A stretch of 64,000 bases of DNA, from the NCBI RefSeq assembly GCF_003286085.1, contig NW_020825298.1, forward strand, positions 10,788,001 through 10,852,000, given 5' to 3'. The notes beneath the pieces were generated by a model. The model was given only the letters and a program-made list of their open reading frames with translations, had not been told where the DNA came from and did not search any database. The DNA comes from Drosophila persimilis. Taxonomy: Eukaryota; Arthropoda; Insecta; Diptera; Drosophilidae. Below are positions 50,036 to 60,824 of this stretch, one piece after another; position 1 is the first letter of the stretch; every line of letters starts with the position of its first letter. The position numbers and the translations under genes were made by a program.

Positions 50036-50434
50036 CTAATTGCTGCTGTTGCGGCTTCTGTTGCTGCTGCTGCTGCTGCAGGTCCTTGCGCAGCGGCGGC
50101 AGTGGGGGCTGTTTTCCCGACTTCCTCAGCGTGCCATACCGCTGGGCCGCCTGCAGCATTTCGTGCGGTGCCAGGGGCTGTGTGCCCGATGCACCGGCTC
50201 CACCCGCTCCCCCCACCGACTGTCCGAAATTCTGTTGACTCAGCGAACTGGTGACCGTCTGAATGTGCGACGGATAGCCGCTGTAGTCCACCAAACCGCT
50301 GAACGCCGATGGCGGTCGTTCCACGTAGATTTGCTGCGATTGCTGGGCCGCAACCAATTGGAGCCGCCACAGGGCCTCCTGCGACAGATCCCTGGCATTA
50401 CTGTAGTTGTTCTCATTCGAATTGTTGCTCGACC
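50036..50434 (-). CDS. fred: Cytoplasmic exon of Ed/Fred-type receptor
   Basis: A 399-bp exon with acceptor TTTTCCAG (exon from 50434) and donor TTAG|GTGAGT (end 50036). Both junctions are phase 1, matching the transmembrane exon. The product starts Ser/Asn-rich (SSNNSNENNYSNA), continues with a helical ARDLSQEALWRLQLVAAQQS, then has tyrosines in contexts suited to phosphorylation (QQIYVERPPS, GLVDYSGYPS). A Gly/Ala stretch follows, then LAPHEMLQAAQRYGTLRKSG, an SH3-type motif KQPPLPPLRKDL, and two Gln runs coded by CAG. It belongs to the intracellular tail of a cell-adhesion receptor. Exon structure is well supported; the family tie rests on phase and proximity to the extracellular exons. 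Confidence 0.8.
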
Positions 50435-52673
50435 CTGGAAAATTAGCAACATTTTGTCGGGTTTAATTGGGGCTTTCGGTGGCCTAGAGGAATTTGTAAT
50501 TTTATATTTAGTTGTGCAACGACAAAAAGGTGCCACAACGAGTGCTGAGTGCGTGCGAAAGTGCTGCGGCAGTGCAGAGCAAACTTGAGAGTCACATGGG
50601 TTAATTGGAAAAACACCAACACACACACACACACACACACTAACACGGAACAAACCTCCTCATAGATATGAGAGGAGATGCCAAGTCATTCTAATCAGAA
50701 ACACACGCTCTGATGGGTTTTTACTACCACTTTGGCTGGCTTAATTAAGGATGGGATTAGCGATTTCAACCAAGAAAGGAAATGGAATTAGGAAGCGTGC
50801 GAAAGCGGAAGAAAAGCAGAAGGAGGCCCTCTTGTAGAACCAAGCAGTACTCCACGAACTCCACTCTACTCCCTTCCTTCGATCACTTCCTCTCGGCTTA
50901 TTTCTGTTTCTTCAAAAGAAACACCCAGTATTCGCGGGATTAGAGAGAAGGAGAGGCATGCAGAAAGTGTAGATAATTATTTACTTTGCCTTCGATCTTT
51001 TCCGATCTATGAATTCAAAAATGAATCAAATGGCGAGTGAGCGAGAAAAAAAAACGAAATTTCTGTCTTTAGTGCAGTAAAAATGATAAAACATGCTTCC
51101 TTCAGTCCGTTTTGGACGAGTGATACGAACCATGATGGAATTATTTTAACGAGTAGGAAGCGAATACCGAATACCACCGAATCCATTCGGTTGCCCGTTC
51201 ATAAAGGTCTCTCTCTATCTGGGTATTAGCAGGCTTTGTCTCAATTTTTTCTTGATTCCTATAAGCACTGCCCTAGCTGTCATTATTGGTTTGTCTTTCG
51301 TGACAATTCGGTTGGAATATTAAACCAAAAACAAATTTAAACTTTTGTAATGTATTTTTATTTTTATTTTATTTAAAATTTGTGGCATTGGCGTTTGAAT
51401 TTCTTGTCATGGTCTCTCAAATAGTCGCTAGTCGATTTTTGTATTGGAATTGGATCCCAACGCCACTCAATGGACGCAGGCAGTGATTTGTGGTGTTAAT
51501 GCTCCATACGAAATTTGAAAACAATTAATTTGCATCGGACGAGCTGATGAAGAACGTCAATATTGGCTCTGCACCCGCGCACCCGCTCTCATCGTACGCC
51601 GTAGGTCCCGCAATACAACAAGATAAACGAGTTCAGCACAAAGGATCTCCTTACAATCCTTTGCATGTGTACCCTTCGGTGGGGCAAGGCACGATCTTCG
51701 GAACGAATCCAAGCAATGAAGAATCAGGAAGTTGGTTGAAGTCTGTGATCCATGATCTGGATCCTGCTTTTTTCTCTACAATTATGAAAGAGAGCGGGAG
51801 GTGGGATGCTAATCATTTCCGTAATATGTAGGGTATCCTGTGGGAATAGTACCTCCTGTTTTCCTCCAAGGTCCACTCGTTTTGAACATCTTTTGTCTTG
51901 AATTTAATTTAAAGAATTTATGTCTAAAAAGCCGTATCGAAATTTCGTTTGACTGAATTTTAATTTTGAGAATTTGGAATATTTGTTTCTTGTAGGAATT
52001 TTTATTTTTATTTTGAATTTCGGAGAAGTTTTAGAACTGAACTGTAAGAACAGAAAATACTGAATGAAATGAATGAATCAGGTAATTGTAATAGACAGTT
52101 TGACACGAAAGGCAACGCTAGAGTGGGTTTGAGATATTCCTATATGAATTTCCAAGGAAAATTTAATGAAAAATCAGAAAAGAGCAAAGGCTGTGTAGAA
52201 GAGATGAAAGTCGACAAGCAAAGGGCTTTCATTGAGTGGAAAATACAATATCCTAAGAAATTCGCCATTTGAAAATATTTCATAGCATACTTTCCGGCTG
52301 GACACAGAAGTTTCACCAACATTCACCACAAATTCCACCATAAATTCGTTGAAAACTTTAGTATATCTCCGCCATTTAGAAAAACATTTGTGTGCAACAA
52401 TTAGTGACAAAAAGAACAACAACATCAACAACAGAGTGAGTGCATGGTGCAGTTGCAGATACAAAAAAACAACAACAAAAAAAAACGAAACATTTTTCTT
52501 TGGTGCTTAATTTTGTGGAGAGTGCAACAACGTTTTTGGGTGCACAGCGACTAGTAGTCGCTGTGGTGCAAAAGTTTAAGTGGTGTCTCTTCCTCCTCCA
52601 CACAGAAGAGAAAAGAGGAGGAGATGAGTAGAGTGTGCTCCAACGATGACGAGGGGGTGGGGAGGGGGGTTAC
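50435..52673 (-). other. Intron between candidate exon 52674-53084 and exon 50036-50434
   Basis: Contains an AC microsatellite (50620-50640), A/T-rich DNA and an isolated plus-strand open frame at 51547-51831. No other exon supported. Confidence 0.6.
51547..51831 (+). CDS. Isolated 94-codon plus-strand open frame, function unknown
   Basis: A complete ATG-to-TAG frame of 94 codons inside an intron of the minus-strand gene. Unlike the low-complexity frames elsewhere, its predicted protein has balanced composition (for example SWLKSVIHDLDPAFFSTIMK) and the G/C content is higher than the flanks. I see no promoter, intron or poly(A) signal, and I do not recognise the protein. It may be a fragment of a mobile element or retrocopy, or chance. 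Confidence 0.25.
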   Translation: MKNVNIGSAPAHPLSSYAVGPAIQQDKRVQHKGSPYNPLHVYPSVGQGTIFGTNPSNEESGSWLKSVIHDLDPAFFSTIMKESGRWDANHFRNM

Positions 52674-53084
52674 CTGTGATGGCCAGCGTTGTAGTTGTTG
52701 TTGCGGTTTTGGCATTACGTGATGTTGTTGTAATGGTGGTTGCCAGGGCTGTGGTTGTTGCCGCCGTGGCTGCGGTTAGCAAAACCCTCTCCCGCTCCCT
52801 CTCTATCCTATCCTTGCCACATCCACTTCCCAGATGGTTCTTCCGCTTTAAGGTTGAGGTGGCATTCGAATTGGAGTTGGGGTTGGAGTTGGAGGTGGCG
52901 GTGTTGGTGTTGGAGTTGGGCTTGAGGGTGCTGTGAGTGTTGGTGAGGTTCGTGGCGGTGTTGGAGATGGTGTTGGTGTTGGTGTTGCTGATGGTGGGTT
53001 GGTTCGTTAGATTGGCGCGTGCTGAATTTTGTTGTAGTTTCTGCTGCTGGATGCCGGCTACTGGTGTCGCCTCAAGTGGTCCTG
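52674..53084 (-). CDS. fred: Possible optional cytoplasmic exon, Asn/Thr-rich
   Basis: A 411-bp open stretch ends at a good donor, ATCACAG|GTAACC (end 52674, phase 1). It begins after an AG (CAACCAAAG, exon from 53084, phase 1) preceded by a CA-rich rather than T-rich tract. Both phases match the neighbours, so it can be included or skipped without changing the frame. The product is low-complexity: Gln-rich start, a long NTNTISNTATN type Asn/Thr/Ser region, a basic patch (TLKRKNHLGSGCGKDRIER) and an Ala/Thr tail. The weak acceptor and repetitive DNA (GGTGTTGGAGTTG on the plus strand) make chance a real possibility. Confidence 0.35.
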
Positions 53085-53524
53085 CTTTGGTTGCAACCAC
53101 ACACACCGAACCACCAACGATGTGGAAGTGTGTGTGTGTGTGTCCCGAATGTGTGGGTATGTGGGTGTAAGAGTGTGTGGTGTGGTGTGGAATTGTGTTG
53201 GGACAAGTGTGAGAGAAGGGTTAGAGAAATAGTAATTAAGTTGACGCTTGGCAGAGACGAAAAAGCACAAGAAGGACCGGACCGGAGCGGAGTGGAGCGG
53301 AGCGCAACAAAGGCACACACCGGCGACCAGCACAATTAAAATTCGCTCTTTGTGTGGCTTACGATACGGCAAAGGGGAGCTCCACCTCCATTTAACTTTC
53401 AACATGTTGCAGAAATGAGAATGTTCGGACACGACACCCCCTTCCCTTTCCCTTTCGCGTTTCAGGTGGGGGACTCAGCGTTTTCCACTTTTTGAAAGTA
53501 TGCTCGAATGGTCACCCCTCTCTT

Positions 53525-53960
53525 GCAGTTGTTAGTGTTTTAGTTTTGAGTATTCTCTGTGGTATTTTTTGTGGTAGTCTCTGTATTTTAAGGAATTTTT
53601 ATAGTGCTTCAGTTTTTATTTGAGTTGTTTAGTATTTTTTTAAGGATTTTGATATATTTTTTGTCTTTTAAAGAATTATGGTATTTTTCTATAGTGATTT
53701 TTAGTATATTTAGTATTTTGTAGTATTTTCTGTAATTTTGTGCCGGATTTATGGAGTTTTTATGGCGTTTTAATTTTTATTTTATTTTATTTTTTAGTAT
53801 TTTTTTCAGTGGTATGGTATTATTTGTCTTTTAGTGAATTGTTTTTAGTCCTTTTTTTTATTTTTTTTAGTATTTAGCATTTTTTTTTTAATTCTCTGTG
53901 GCATTTGTTGGTATTTATAGAATTTTTTTAACGCTTAATGTTATTTAAAAAAATTTGTTT
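53525..53960. repeat. Degenerate GTATTTTTT array
   Basis: T-rich DNA with TAGTATTTTTT, GGTATTTTT and TTTTTAGTATTT words; the CACCCTGAT islands of the 42.5 and 45.1 kb blocks are not obvious here. Confidence 0.55.
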
Positions 53961-54943
53961 GTTGTTTTTTGATGAAAAAAAATGACGTTTTCGATTGTAA
54001 TTTTGCGTCCGATTCATGCAGAAGGTAAATATTGCCTTTCATGGGTTGTTTATTTGGGGTTTATTTTCGCCCCCAAAAATGGTCGGTGGAAGCCCCATCG
54101 TGTAGCTTCAGTTTCAGTGAAGAGGGGAACGGTTGCCTCCATTTCCATTTCCATTTCCCTTGTGTGTTTGCCGCCCCTCCATTTAGTTTTCTACATGTTG
54201 CTTTTCATTTATGTGAAAATAGGTGTGAAGTGGGACTTTTCTTTGTGTATTTTATTTTGTCACAACTCTGATAAGAGAGCGAAGAAGAGGGTGGGTGCTG
54301 GGTGTGGCGTTTTCGTTTTCGCTTTGGCTTGGGGTTAAGTTCTCTCCTGCCTAATCGGATTAAAGTATAAGTGCTGTGACTTCTTTAAGCAGTCCTGCGA
54401 GTCCTTGTAAGACGATTAGTTGGGCCAAAAAAAGTTAATATTTCAATTGCTTTCCAGCTTGTTTAATTGCTCAAATCATATTTACTTTTAAAATCGTCTT
54501 TTTTGTGGGAGAATTTCGAAGGGCTGTGATTTTGCGCTTCTCTTTCTGGGCAAAGTCTTCAGCGTTCTAAAAATACGATCTAATCTCAGCAAAAAGGACA
54601 CATGCCACTCTTCAAACCAATCAAAAAAATGACATACGAGTGTATCCCCAATTTGATTTGTTGGCATCGATATGGCAGTGGTATCAAAGAGCTTCCTGGC
54701 TGGGCACTTGAGCCGACTTAAAACCAATTAAGAGCGTACAAAAAATAATAAAAACCCCTCGCCACCGAACAAAGCCAGGCACAGGATAACGGTTTAATTC
54801 TCACTTAATTGGAATTACGACGGAGTCGCCGTCTACTTTTCGGTTGGGGACTCCACTCCGCAGGATTGGTGTCATGCCATATCCCTGGGTTGCCAAGGCG
54901 AAAGAGCTGCTTATGCCGGACACTCGGACACCAAACACTCGAC

Positions 54944-54958
54944 GGGGGGGGGGGGGGG
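54944..54958. repeat. G homopolymer
   Basis: About 15 consecutive G residues followed by GACAGAGACAGACAGAGAG low-complexity DNA. Confidence 0.95.
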
Positions 54959-55379
54959 ACAGAGACAGACAGAGAGGGGGAGAGAGAGATAGAGACAGCG
55001 ATGCATTTGCATGAGTAGCCTGGTAAGTGGAGGAGGAGCTGCGCTGACGCTGGTCGCCTGTTTGCCGCCTCTAGATTGACATGAAATGCAATTACGGCCA
55101 AAAACTCCGGCAGAGAAGCGTGGGGGAGTGACAGCATCGAAATGGCGGCCATAAATCTGGGGCCGAAAAATGTGTCGCTTAATCAAGACACACATTCACA
55201 TGGCACTGCCTCATGGCCCCACTACCCCACAGCCCACCAGAGCCATGGCTCTTCATAAGTTGTCGCTTGGGTTTGCCCCAAAAACTGGTCCAACTGGTAC
55301 GGAGTACACCCAAGGAAATGTTGGTAGGGAAATGTAAGCCAGAGAGGAGCCAGGAGTTTGCATGTTTTTCTTTGTAATT

Positions 55380-55930
55380 TAGGGATTTTTAGGTAAAGCT
55401 AACATTTTTCTTTGGCCTAAGACCTAGGAAAAATATTGGTAGGGAGGAAATGTTTGAAAGAAACTCAAAAAAGTCTAAAATCAGTTAATCCCCTTCTAAA
55501 CAATTAGTTTTTTAAATCAAATATTTATAGATAGAACTGACATTTCTCTTTGGCTGTAGGCACACACTCTTCTGAATTAAGCCCAAGGAAAAAGTTGGTA
55601 AGGTGAAATATATCTCTTATCTTCTTAATTTGAGTATTTTTTAGGTAGAACTAACATTTTTCTTTGGCTGACGCCCTATGAAAAATATTGGTAGTAAGAA
55701 AATACCTCAAAGAAACTCAAAAACGACTTAAAGCTCCACCCATCTACAAAATATACCTTCTTAAATAAAATAATTATATATGGAACTGTCATTTCTCTTT
55801 GGCCGTAGGCACACACTCTTCTGAACCAATTCTCGCGAATTAATCCCCAAGGAAAACGTTGGTCAGGGGAAATATATGCCATGTTCCTTCCATTTTCAAT
55901 ATTTTTCAAGTATAACTAACATTTTTCTGT
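55380..55930. repeat. Tandem array (unit about 130 bp, higher-order about 250 bp) next to a splice donor
   Basis: The word AACTAACATTTTTCTTTGGC or AACTG(A/T)CATTTCTCTTTGGC recurs at about 55400, 55537, 55650, 55786 and 55914. The alternate copies carry GTAGGCACACACTCTTCTGAA (55556 and 55807), giving a 250-bp higher period. The last copy overlaps the first intron bases after the donor of exon 55943-56596. Confidence 0.85.
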
Positions 55931-55942
55931 GGCTGTACTTAC

Positions 55943-56596
55943 ACTCGCCTGCACCGTGTCCTGCCGCTGCGGCTGCTGCTGCGGATGAGGGCATCACTTG
56001 ATAGCTGTCGCCATCCACACCAATGGCACTTGTCACATGATAGCCATAGCCATTCGAGTGCTGGCTGCCGCCTCCGCCTCCGCCGCCGCCTCCGCCACCG
56101 CCGTAGAGTCCCAACATGGCTTTGGCCTGCGGCTGATGGTACAGTCCGCTGTGGAGAGCTTCGTTCTGCTGCTGTTGCTGCTGTTGCATGTTCAGCTGCT
56201 CGTCAGGATCGTGCAGGGCCGTGAGGGTCAGCTCCATGCCGCCACCGCTGCCGTCTTGCTTGCTGTCCAAAGTGCCACTGGGATAATACGGTGGGGGCGG
56301 GGGGAGATTCGGTGGCTGCTGCTGCTGGTGCTGCTGCTGGGATTGCTGCGGGTCAGTGCCGGATGTTGGGGTATCATCCAGGTCGTACTCCTTGGCCCCG
56401 GGCCCCGTCGTCGTGGTTGTCGTTGTGGCTGTGGCATTGCCTCCGGCTGCTTGCTTTTTGGCCGCATGCGTGCGCCGACACCGGCAAAAGGCGTAAAGCA
56501 AGGCCAAAAACACCAGAAACGATAACGAGGCAATGACGATGGCCACCAGCGCCGAGGTGGTGATGGAGGAATCATTGGGTATATAGGATTTGCCAA
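55943..56596 (-). CDS. fred: Transmembrane and membrane-proximal cytoplasmic exon of Ed/Fred-type receptor
   Basis: A 654-bp exon after a 62-bp intron; acceptor CTCAACAG (exon from 56596), donor GAGT|GTAAGT (end 55943), both phase 1. Near its start it encodes IGKSYIPNDSSITTS, then one membrane span (ALVAIVIASLSFLVFLALLY) and a stop-transfer CRCRRTHAAKK. The cytoplasmic part has an acidic KEYDLDDTPTSG, Gln runs, a proline-rich NLPPPPPYYPSG containing PPxY (a WW-domain ligand), a long Gly run and an Ala run. Ed-family receptors are homophilic/heterophilic adhesion proteins that modulate EGFR, Notch and Hippo signalling; a PPxY in the tail would suit contact with WW proteins but that is inference. 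Exact homopolymer lengths may vary between individuals. Confidence 0.9.
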
Positions 56597-56658
56597 CTGT
56601 TGAGCGGAAAATTAGCGGAAATTATGCGATTAAAGGGGGAGGGAGATGTTCTACTTAC
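56597..56658 (-). other. Short 62-bp intron, phase 1
   Basis: GTAAGT donor and CAACAG acceptor with the usual small Drosophila intron size. Confidence 0.9.
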
Positions 56659-58878
56659 TTTCTGCATTCGCATAGGCCCCGCAATGCTCGTGGTTCGAGC
56701 GGAGGCACAGCTTCACGCGTACCACGGGTCCGGGTCCGGCTGTTTCCGCCAGTGCCATGGTCCGATCCTCCCCCAGATGGGCCCCATTCCTGCCCGAAGA
56801 CGTGGCCGTGGTGTAGTGTGCCGTTCGAGCCATGTGATTGATGACAGCCTCCTTGAAAGTCGTCTCCCTGCCGGACGGGAGCAGCGTCAGGGTCTCCACA
56901 ATCTCCCACATGGGCACGGTGGCCTCCCGCGTGACCAGCGACTCGACAACGGCAATGAGCGACAGACAAGTGGCAGCCACATTGATGCCCAGCACATGGG
57001 AGTTGGGATCGTAGCTCACATGCAGTGGGGGCGGTATTTTGCTGACTTTTGTGGTGGCCAGGACCTCATTGGAGTACCCCGAGGTGCCCTTGGAGTTCAG
57101 GGCATAGACCTTGAACATGTAGCTCTGGTGCTGATCGAGGGGCGCCAGCTTGCAGGGATTCTCGCGGAAGCAGTTGAACTCGATCCACTCGTGGGCCCCC
57201 ACACTGGAGGAGCTCGAGGACACCTGATAGCTGGGTATATAGCCGTTGCCCGAACAATCCGCCAGCATTTGTTCGCGCGGCGTGGCCACGCGGCGATAGC
57301 TGACCAGATACTTGGTGCTCATGAAGCCCCCATTGAAGCCCGGCTGCCAGGCGAGCACCGCATAGTTGTGGGCCACTTCCAGGACCTTGAGATTCGTGGG
57401 CTTTTCCGGCTGTCCCTTGGGCTGCAGTTTGATGGGCGCCCGAATGCTGTCCAACGGATTGACAGCCCGACAGATGTACTCGCCGTAGTCCGAGTGCTGG
57501 AGGTGTGCAATCCGGAGAATGGAGGTGTAAATGTCATTGTTTTCCATCCTGGTGCTAATCTCGTAGTGGCCGTCCGAGGACATGGTCAACGGCGACGGAT
57601 TGTTGCCGAATTGCCACTGAAATTCGGGCTTGGGATAGGCCTGGACACGGCACACGACCTCGGCGGACTCGCGCATATCATAGGCCACTTTATTGTACTG
57701 ATGGATGATGATGGGCTCGTGCTCGATCCGCAGATGCATCGAGGAGTTGGCCGAGTTCACGTCGTTCTCGTACAGGCACGTGTACAGGCCGCGATCGCTG
57801 GGCAACAGCTGATTCCCGTTGGGTCGGGCCTTGCCCCTGAACCGCAGGATGCTCTGGACGGCAACGACTCCGCCGCCGGCGTCCGTCGGAGTGGTCCGTA
57901 TGTCGAACATCTTTCGGGTGGGCAGAATTTCGGTGCCGTCCTTGATCCAACGGATCTGCGGCGTGGGCTTGCCCTTGGCACTGCACGTCACCGCATAGTC
58001 CACATCCCCCACGCGTCGAGTCATGTGCTGCTGCAGCTTCGCCAGGAACTGCGGCGGCTGATGGACCTCCAGCGTGATGGTGGCTATCTTTCCGATGCCC
58101 AGCTCATTCACCGCATGGCAATGGTACTTGCCCTCGCTGCCCAGGTGCGCCTTGGGTATGGAGTACTGGGGTCCCTGGGCGAGAATCTTCTGGGTGTTGC
58201 CCACATCGCCGTCCATGTCGCGGAACCAGCGATACTGCGGCACAGGCCAGCCGGGGGGATTGGCCGAGCAGGTGAGCGTCACACCGTTGCCCACGTGGAC
58301 CACGGGCTTGTTGGGCGTAATGTAGGCCTGTCCGGGCCGGTGACGGACCAGCAGAGCCACCGTGGAGTTGCCCACGCCCTCGACACGCTTCGTGTTGAAC
58401 GGCTGCATGATATTCACCGAGCGACAGATGTAGTTTCCCGCATGCTCCGCCCGCACCGAGACGAGTGTCAGGAGCTCTCCGGTATAGCGGAAATCGGGGG
58501 CACCCTCCTTCAGCCATTCGATGGTAATCGGAGGCGGGTTGGCGGTCACATTGCAGCGCACCAGCACTGTCTCCCCCTCCTCGGCCTCGTGCGTCTTCGA
58601 TTCGATGACCACAATTGGCGGATAGAGCACATCCAGGACGATGTCCTTCTCCCCGGTCTTGCCCAGGCCGTTGTCCGCGCTGCAGGTGTACTTTCCGGCA
58701 TGATGTCGATTCACACGATAGATCGTATGCACGGGCGTGGCACTCACATACTGGCCGTTGCGTGACCATCGGACATTGCTGACCATCGGCTTGGCGTCCA
58801 CACGGCACTCCAGTTTGGCAACATGATCGCGTTCAATCCGCATGGGGTTCTGGGGTCCCACCTCCACGCGAGGGTAAT
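56659..58878 (-). CDS. fred: Main extracellular exon of Ed/Fred-type adhesion receptor: five Ig domains plus FN3
   Basis: A 2220-bp exon (740 codons) from an acceptor with a TTTTTTCC tract and TTTCCAG (58878) to donor GAAA|GTAAGT (56659); both ends are phase 1. Ig domains occupy about residues 1-85 (C25, W38, C66), 86-180, 181-273, 274-387 and 388-487, each with paired cysteines and a D/S-x-G-x-Y-x-C motif such as HAGKYTC or SDYGEYIC. A fibronectin III domain follows (about 490-604), ending YMFKVYALNSKGTSGYSNE. A further Cys-containing membrane-proximal region (610-740) may be a divergent FN3. Ed and Fred have seven Ig domains and FN3, so two Ig domains plus the signal peptide should lie right of the window. 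Ed versus Fred cannot be settled from this exon. The protein acts at cell contacts, with this region outside the cell. Confidence 0.93.
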
Positions 58879-59319
58879 CTGGAAATGGGGGGAAAAAAGA
58901 ATGGGGTTTTAGCATACAAAATAGTCAATTATTGCTAGTTCTATGGGCCATGGGCCATGGCTTTCTGGTTTCTGGTTCGTTTGAGCCATTAACTTGCCAA
59001 TAACCGTTTTCAATTACACGACAAGCGTCCCAAACAACCCAACCACCCAACCACCCAACAACAACAGCAGCAACAGTCAAAGGACCTACAAGTACAAGTA
59101 CTTTGCCCATGAAGGACGCTGACGTTGACGTTGACGAGGAGTTCGGTCAACAGCGTGACCCATCGACATTTTTAAATAATGCCAATTTGTGGAAACAAAA
59201 AAAATATATATACATATATAAATTGGGTGAAGTGGGAAATGGGCTTCGGTTATTGCTAGAATTACTTTTTGGGGTCACAGTGGCTACAAATAGAGAATTC
59301 ATGGTTAGAAATTGTTTTT

Positions 59320-59945
59320 GGTTGGGGAACTATAAGAGTTTCAATCAACGGAATGAAGGATTTGTGAGATTTATAGTTATCGATAATTATCGAATACTTA
59401 GGCAAGATATTTCTGCAAATCTAGAAGATTCTTTCGCAAAATTGTGACTTGGTGAACGAGTTAGAGCAGTTTCTATGAGCATAAATCAACAGAATGGACG
59501 ATTCCTAAGAGTTTATATAATTATCGATAGTCACCGACAGCTTATAAAGTATATCCATAAGCTTAGATTATTCTTTTACATAAATATTGTTTGTTTTTAT
59601 GAGAATACAGCAACAGAATGAAGGAAATGTAAGATTTTCAGTAATCGATAATTATCGAAAACATATAATAGAGGATTCTTCTACAGAACTGTTGCTTGGT
59701 GAATGAAATAAAGCAGTTTCTGTGAGCATACATCAACAGAATGAACAATTTTTGTGATTTTATATAGTTATCGATAATTATTGACAGCGTCAAAGGCATA
59801 TCTACAAGCCTGGATAATTTTTCTACAGAAATATTGCTGGTTGAATAAAATAAAGGGGTTTCTATGGCCAAACACATAAAGAATGAATGATTCATAAGAG
59901 TTTATACAATTATCGATAACTATCGATAACGTATAAAGTATGCCT
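59320..59945. repeat. Tandem array, about five copies of a 120-130 bp ATCGAT-containing unit
   Basis: Each unit carries CAACAGAATGAA-like, then AGTTTATA-like, then TTATCGATAATTATCGA, then TTCTACAGAAATATTGCT-like words. Core TTATCGATAATTA-type words recur near 59378, 59522, 59644, 59769 and 59912. Copies are diverged. Confidence 0.85.
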
Positions 59946-60824
59946 ACAAGTCTACCGTCTTTAATTTCCACTCTTCTGCCAATGACTGGCACACACATTT
60001 GTCTCCCCATTGAATCTAAACATAGAACCGCCCCCCAATCCGTGCCCGACTCGACTTTTACGCGTTTAGCTCTCGATTGTGCCCCGCGTTGGTCATTTGG
60101 TTTAAGTGCCGTTAGTTTCGTTCCGTATCGCATCGTATCGAATGGTATAGCCCCTCCCCCACCCCACCCAACGCCCACCCACTGCTGCCCATTCAAGCGT
60201 GAGGCATAATAGTGGCTAAGTATAATTGTTGCTGCTGTTGTAGCCGTTGTTGTTGTTATTGCGCCAATTAACTTTCGAACACTTTAGTTTAATCACCGTC
60301 TGCCCCTGCCCCCAATCCCAAACCCCCAACGCCAACAACAGTGTGTGCTGCAGACTCCTTCCACTCCCCCAAAAAAAACGCCATAACCACCCCCTTCCAC
60401 CCTTCCGACCGACCAATTGTTCTTGTTGCTGCCACTAATTCGTGAAACGGAGTGTAATGTGCCTGCGTCATGGTCTAAGCTCCTGGAGGAGGCAACAGTT
60501 CCCGAGAACATACCGAAAAAAATATCAAAAAAATAAAGGGAAGACTGGTTTTTGTCGAGGGGAAAGACTGGATACCCTTAGGGGATGAAATGTTTATAAA
60601 GAGTATAGTGATGCGCTCTGTTTGGCGTAGAATTTGGGCACTTTTCATGGGATATTTCTTAGTCTGAAGCAAGCGAAAATGCACTTCGATGATGTCATCT
60701 GTGATCTCCGATCAAGAAAGTAGATAAGACAAGGAGGAAAGAGAAGTCAGCGTCGCAGCAGAGCTTGAGTGCTTGAGAGAGTCGTAAATTTGTTGTTCCC
60801 GCTCCCTCCGTCGCTGCTCTGACC

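Larger units (their letters stand above)
53085..55942 (-). other. Intron on the 3' side of the transmembrane exon
   Basis: Contains GT repeats (53128-53141), a GTATTT array (53525-53960), a G homopolymer (54944-54958), GA-rich DNA (54959-54995) and a tandem array (55380-55930) that runs up to the splice donor. No other exon supported. Confidence 0.65.

Noticed and set aside
56600..58765. 721-codon plus-strand open frame
   Set aside because: It is the antisense shadow of the Ig/FN3 exon on the minus strand, whose domain motifs and splice sites explain the openness.
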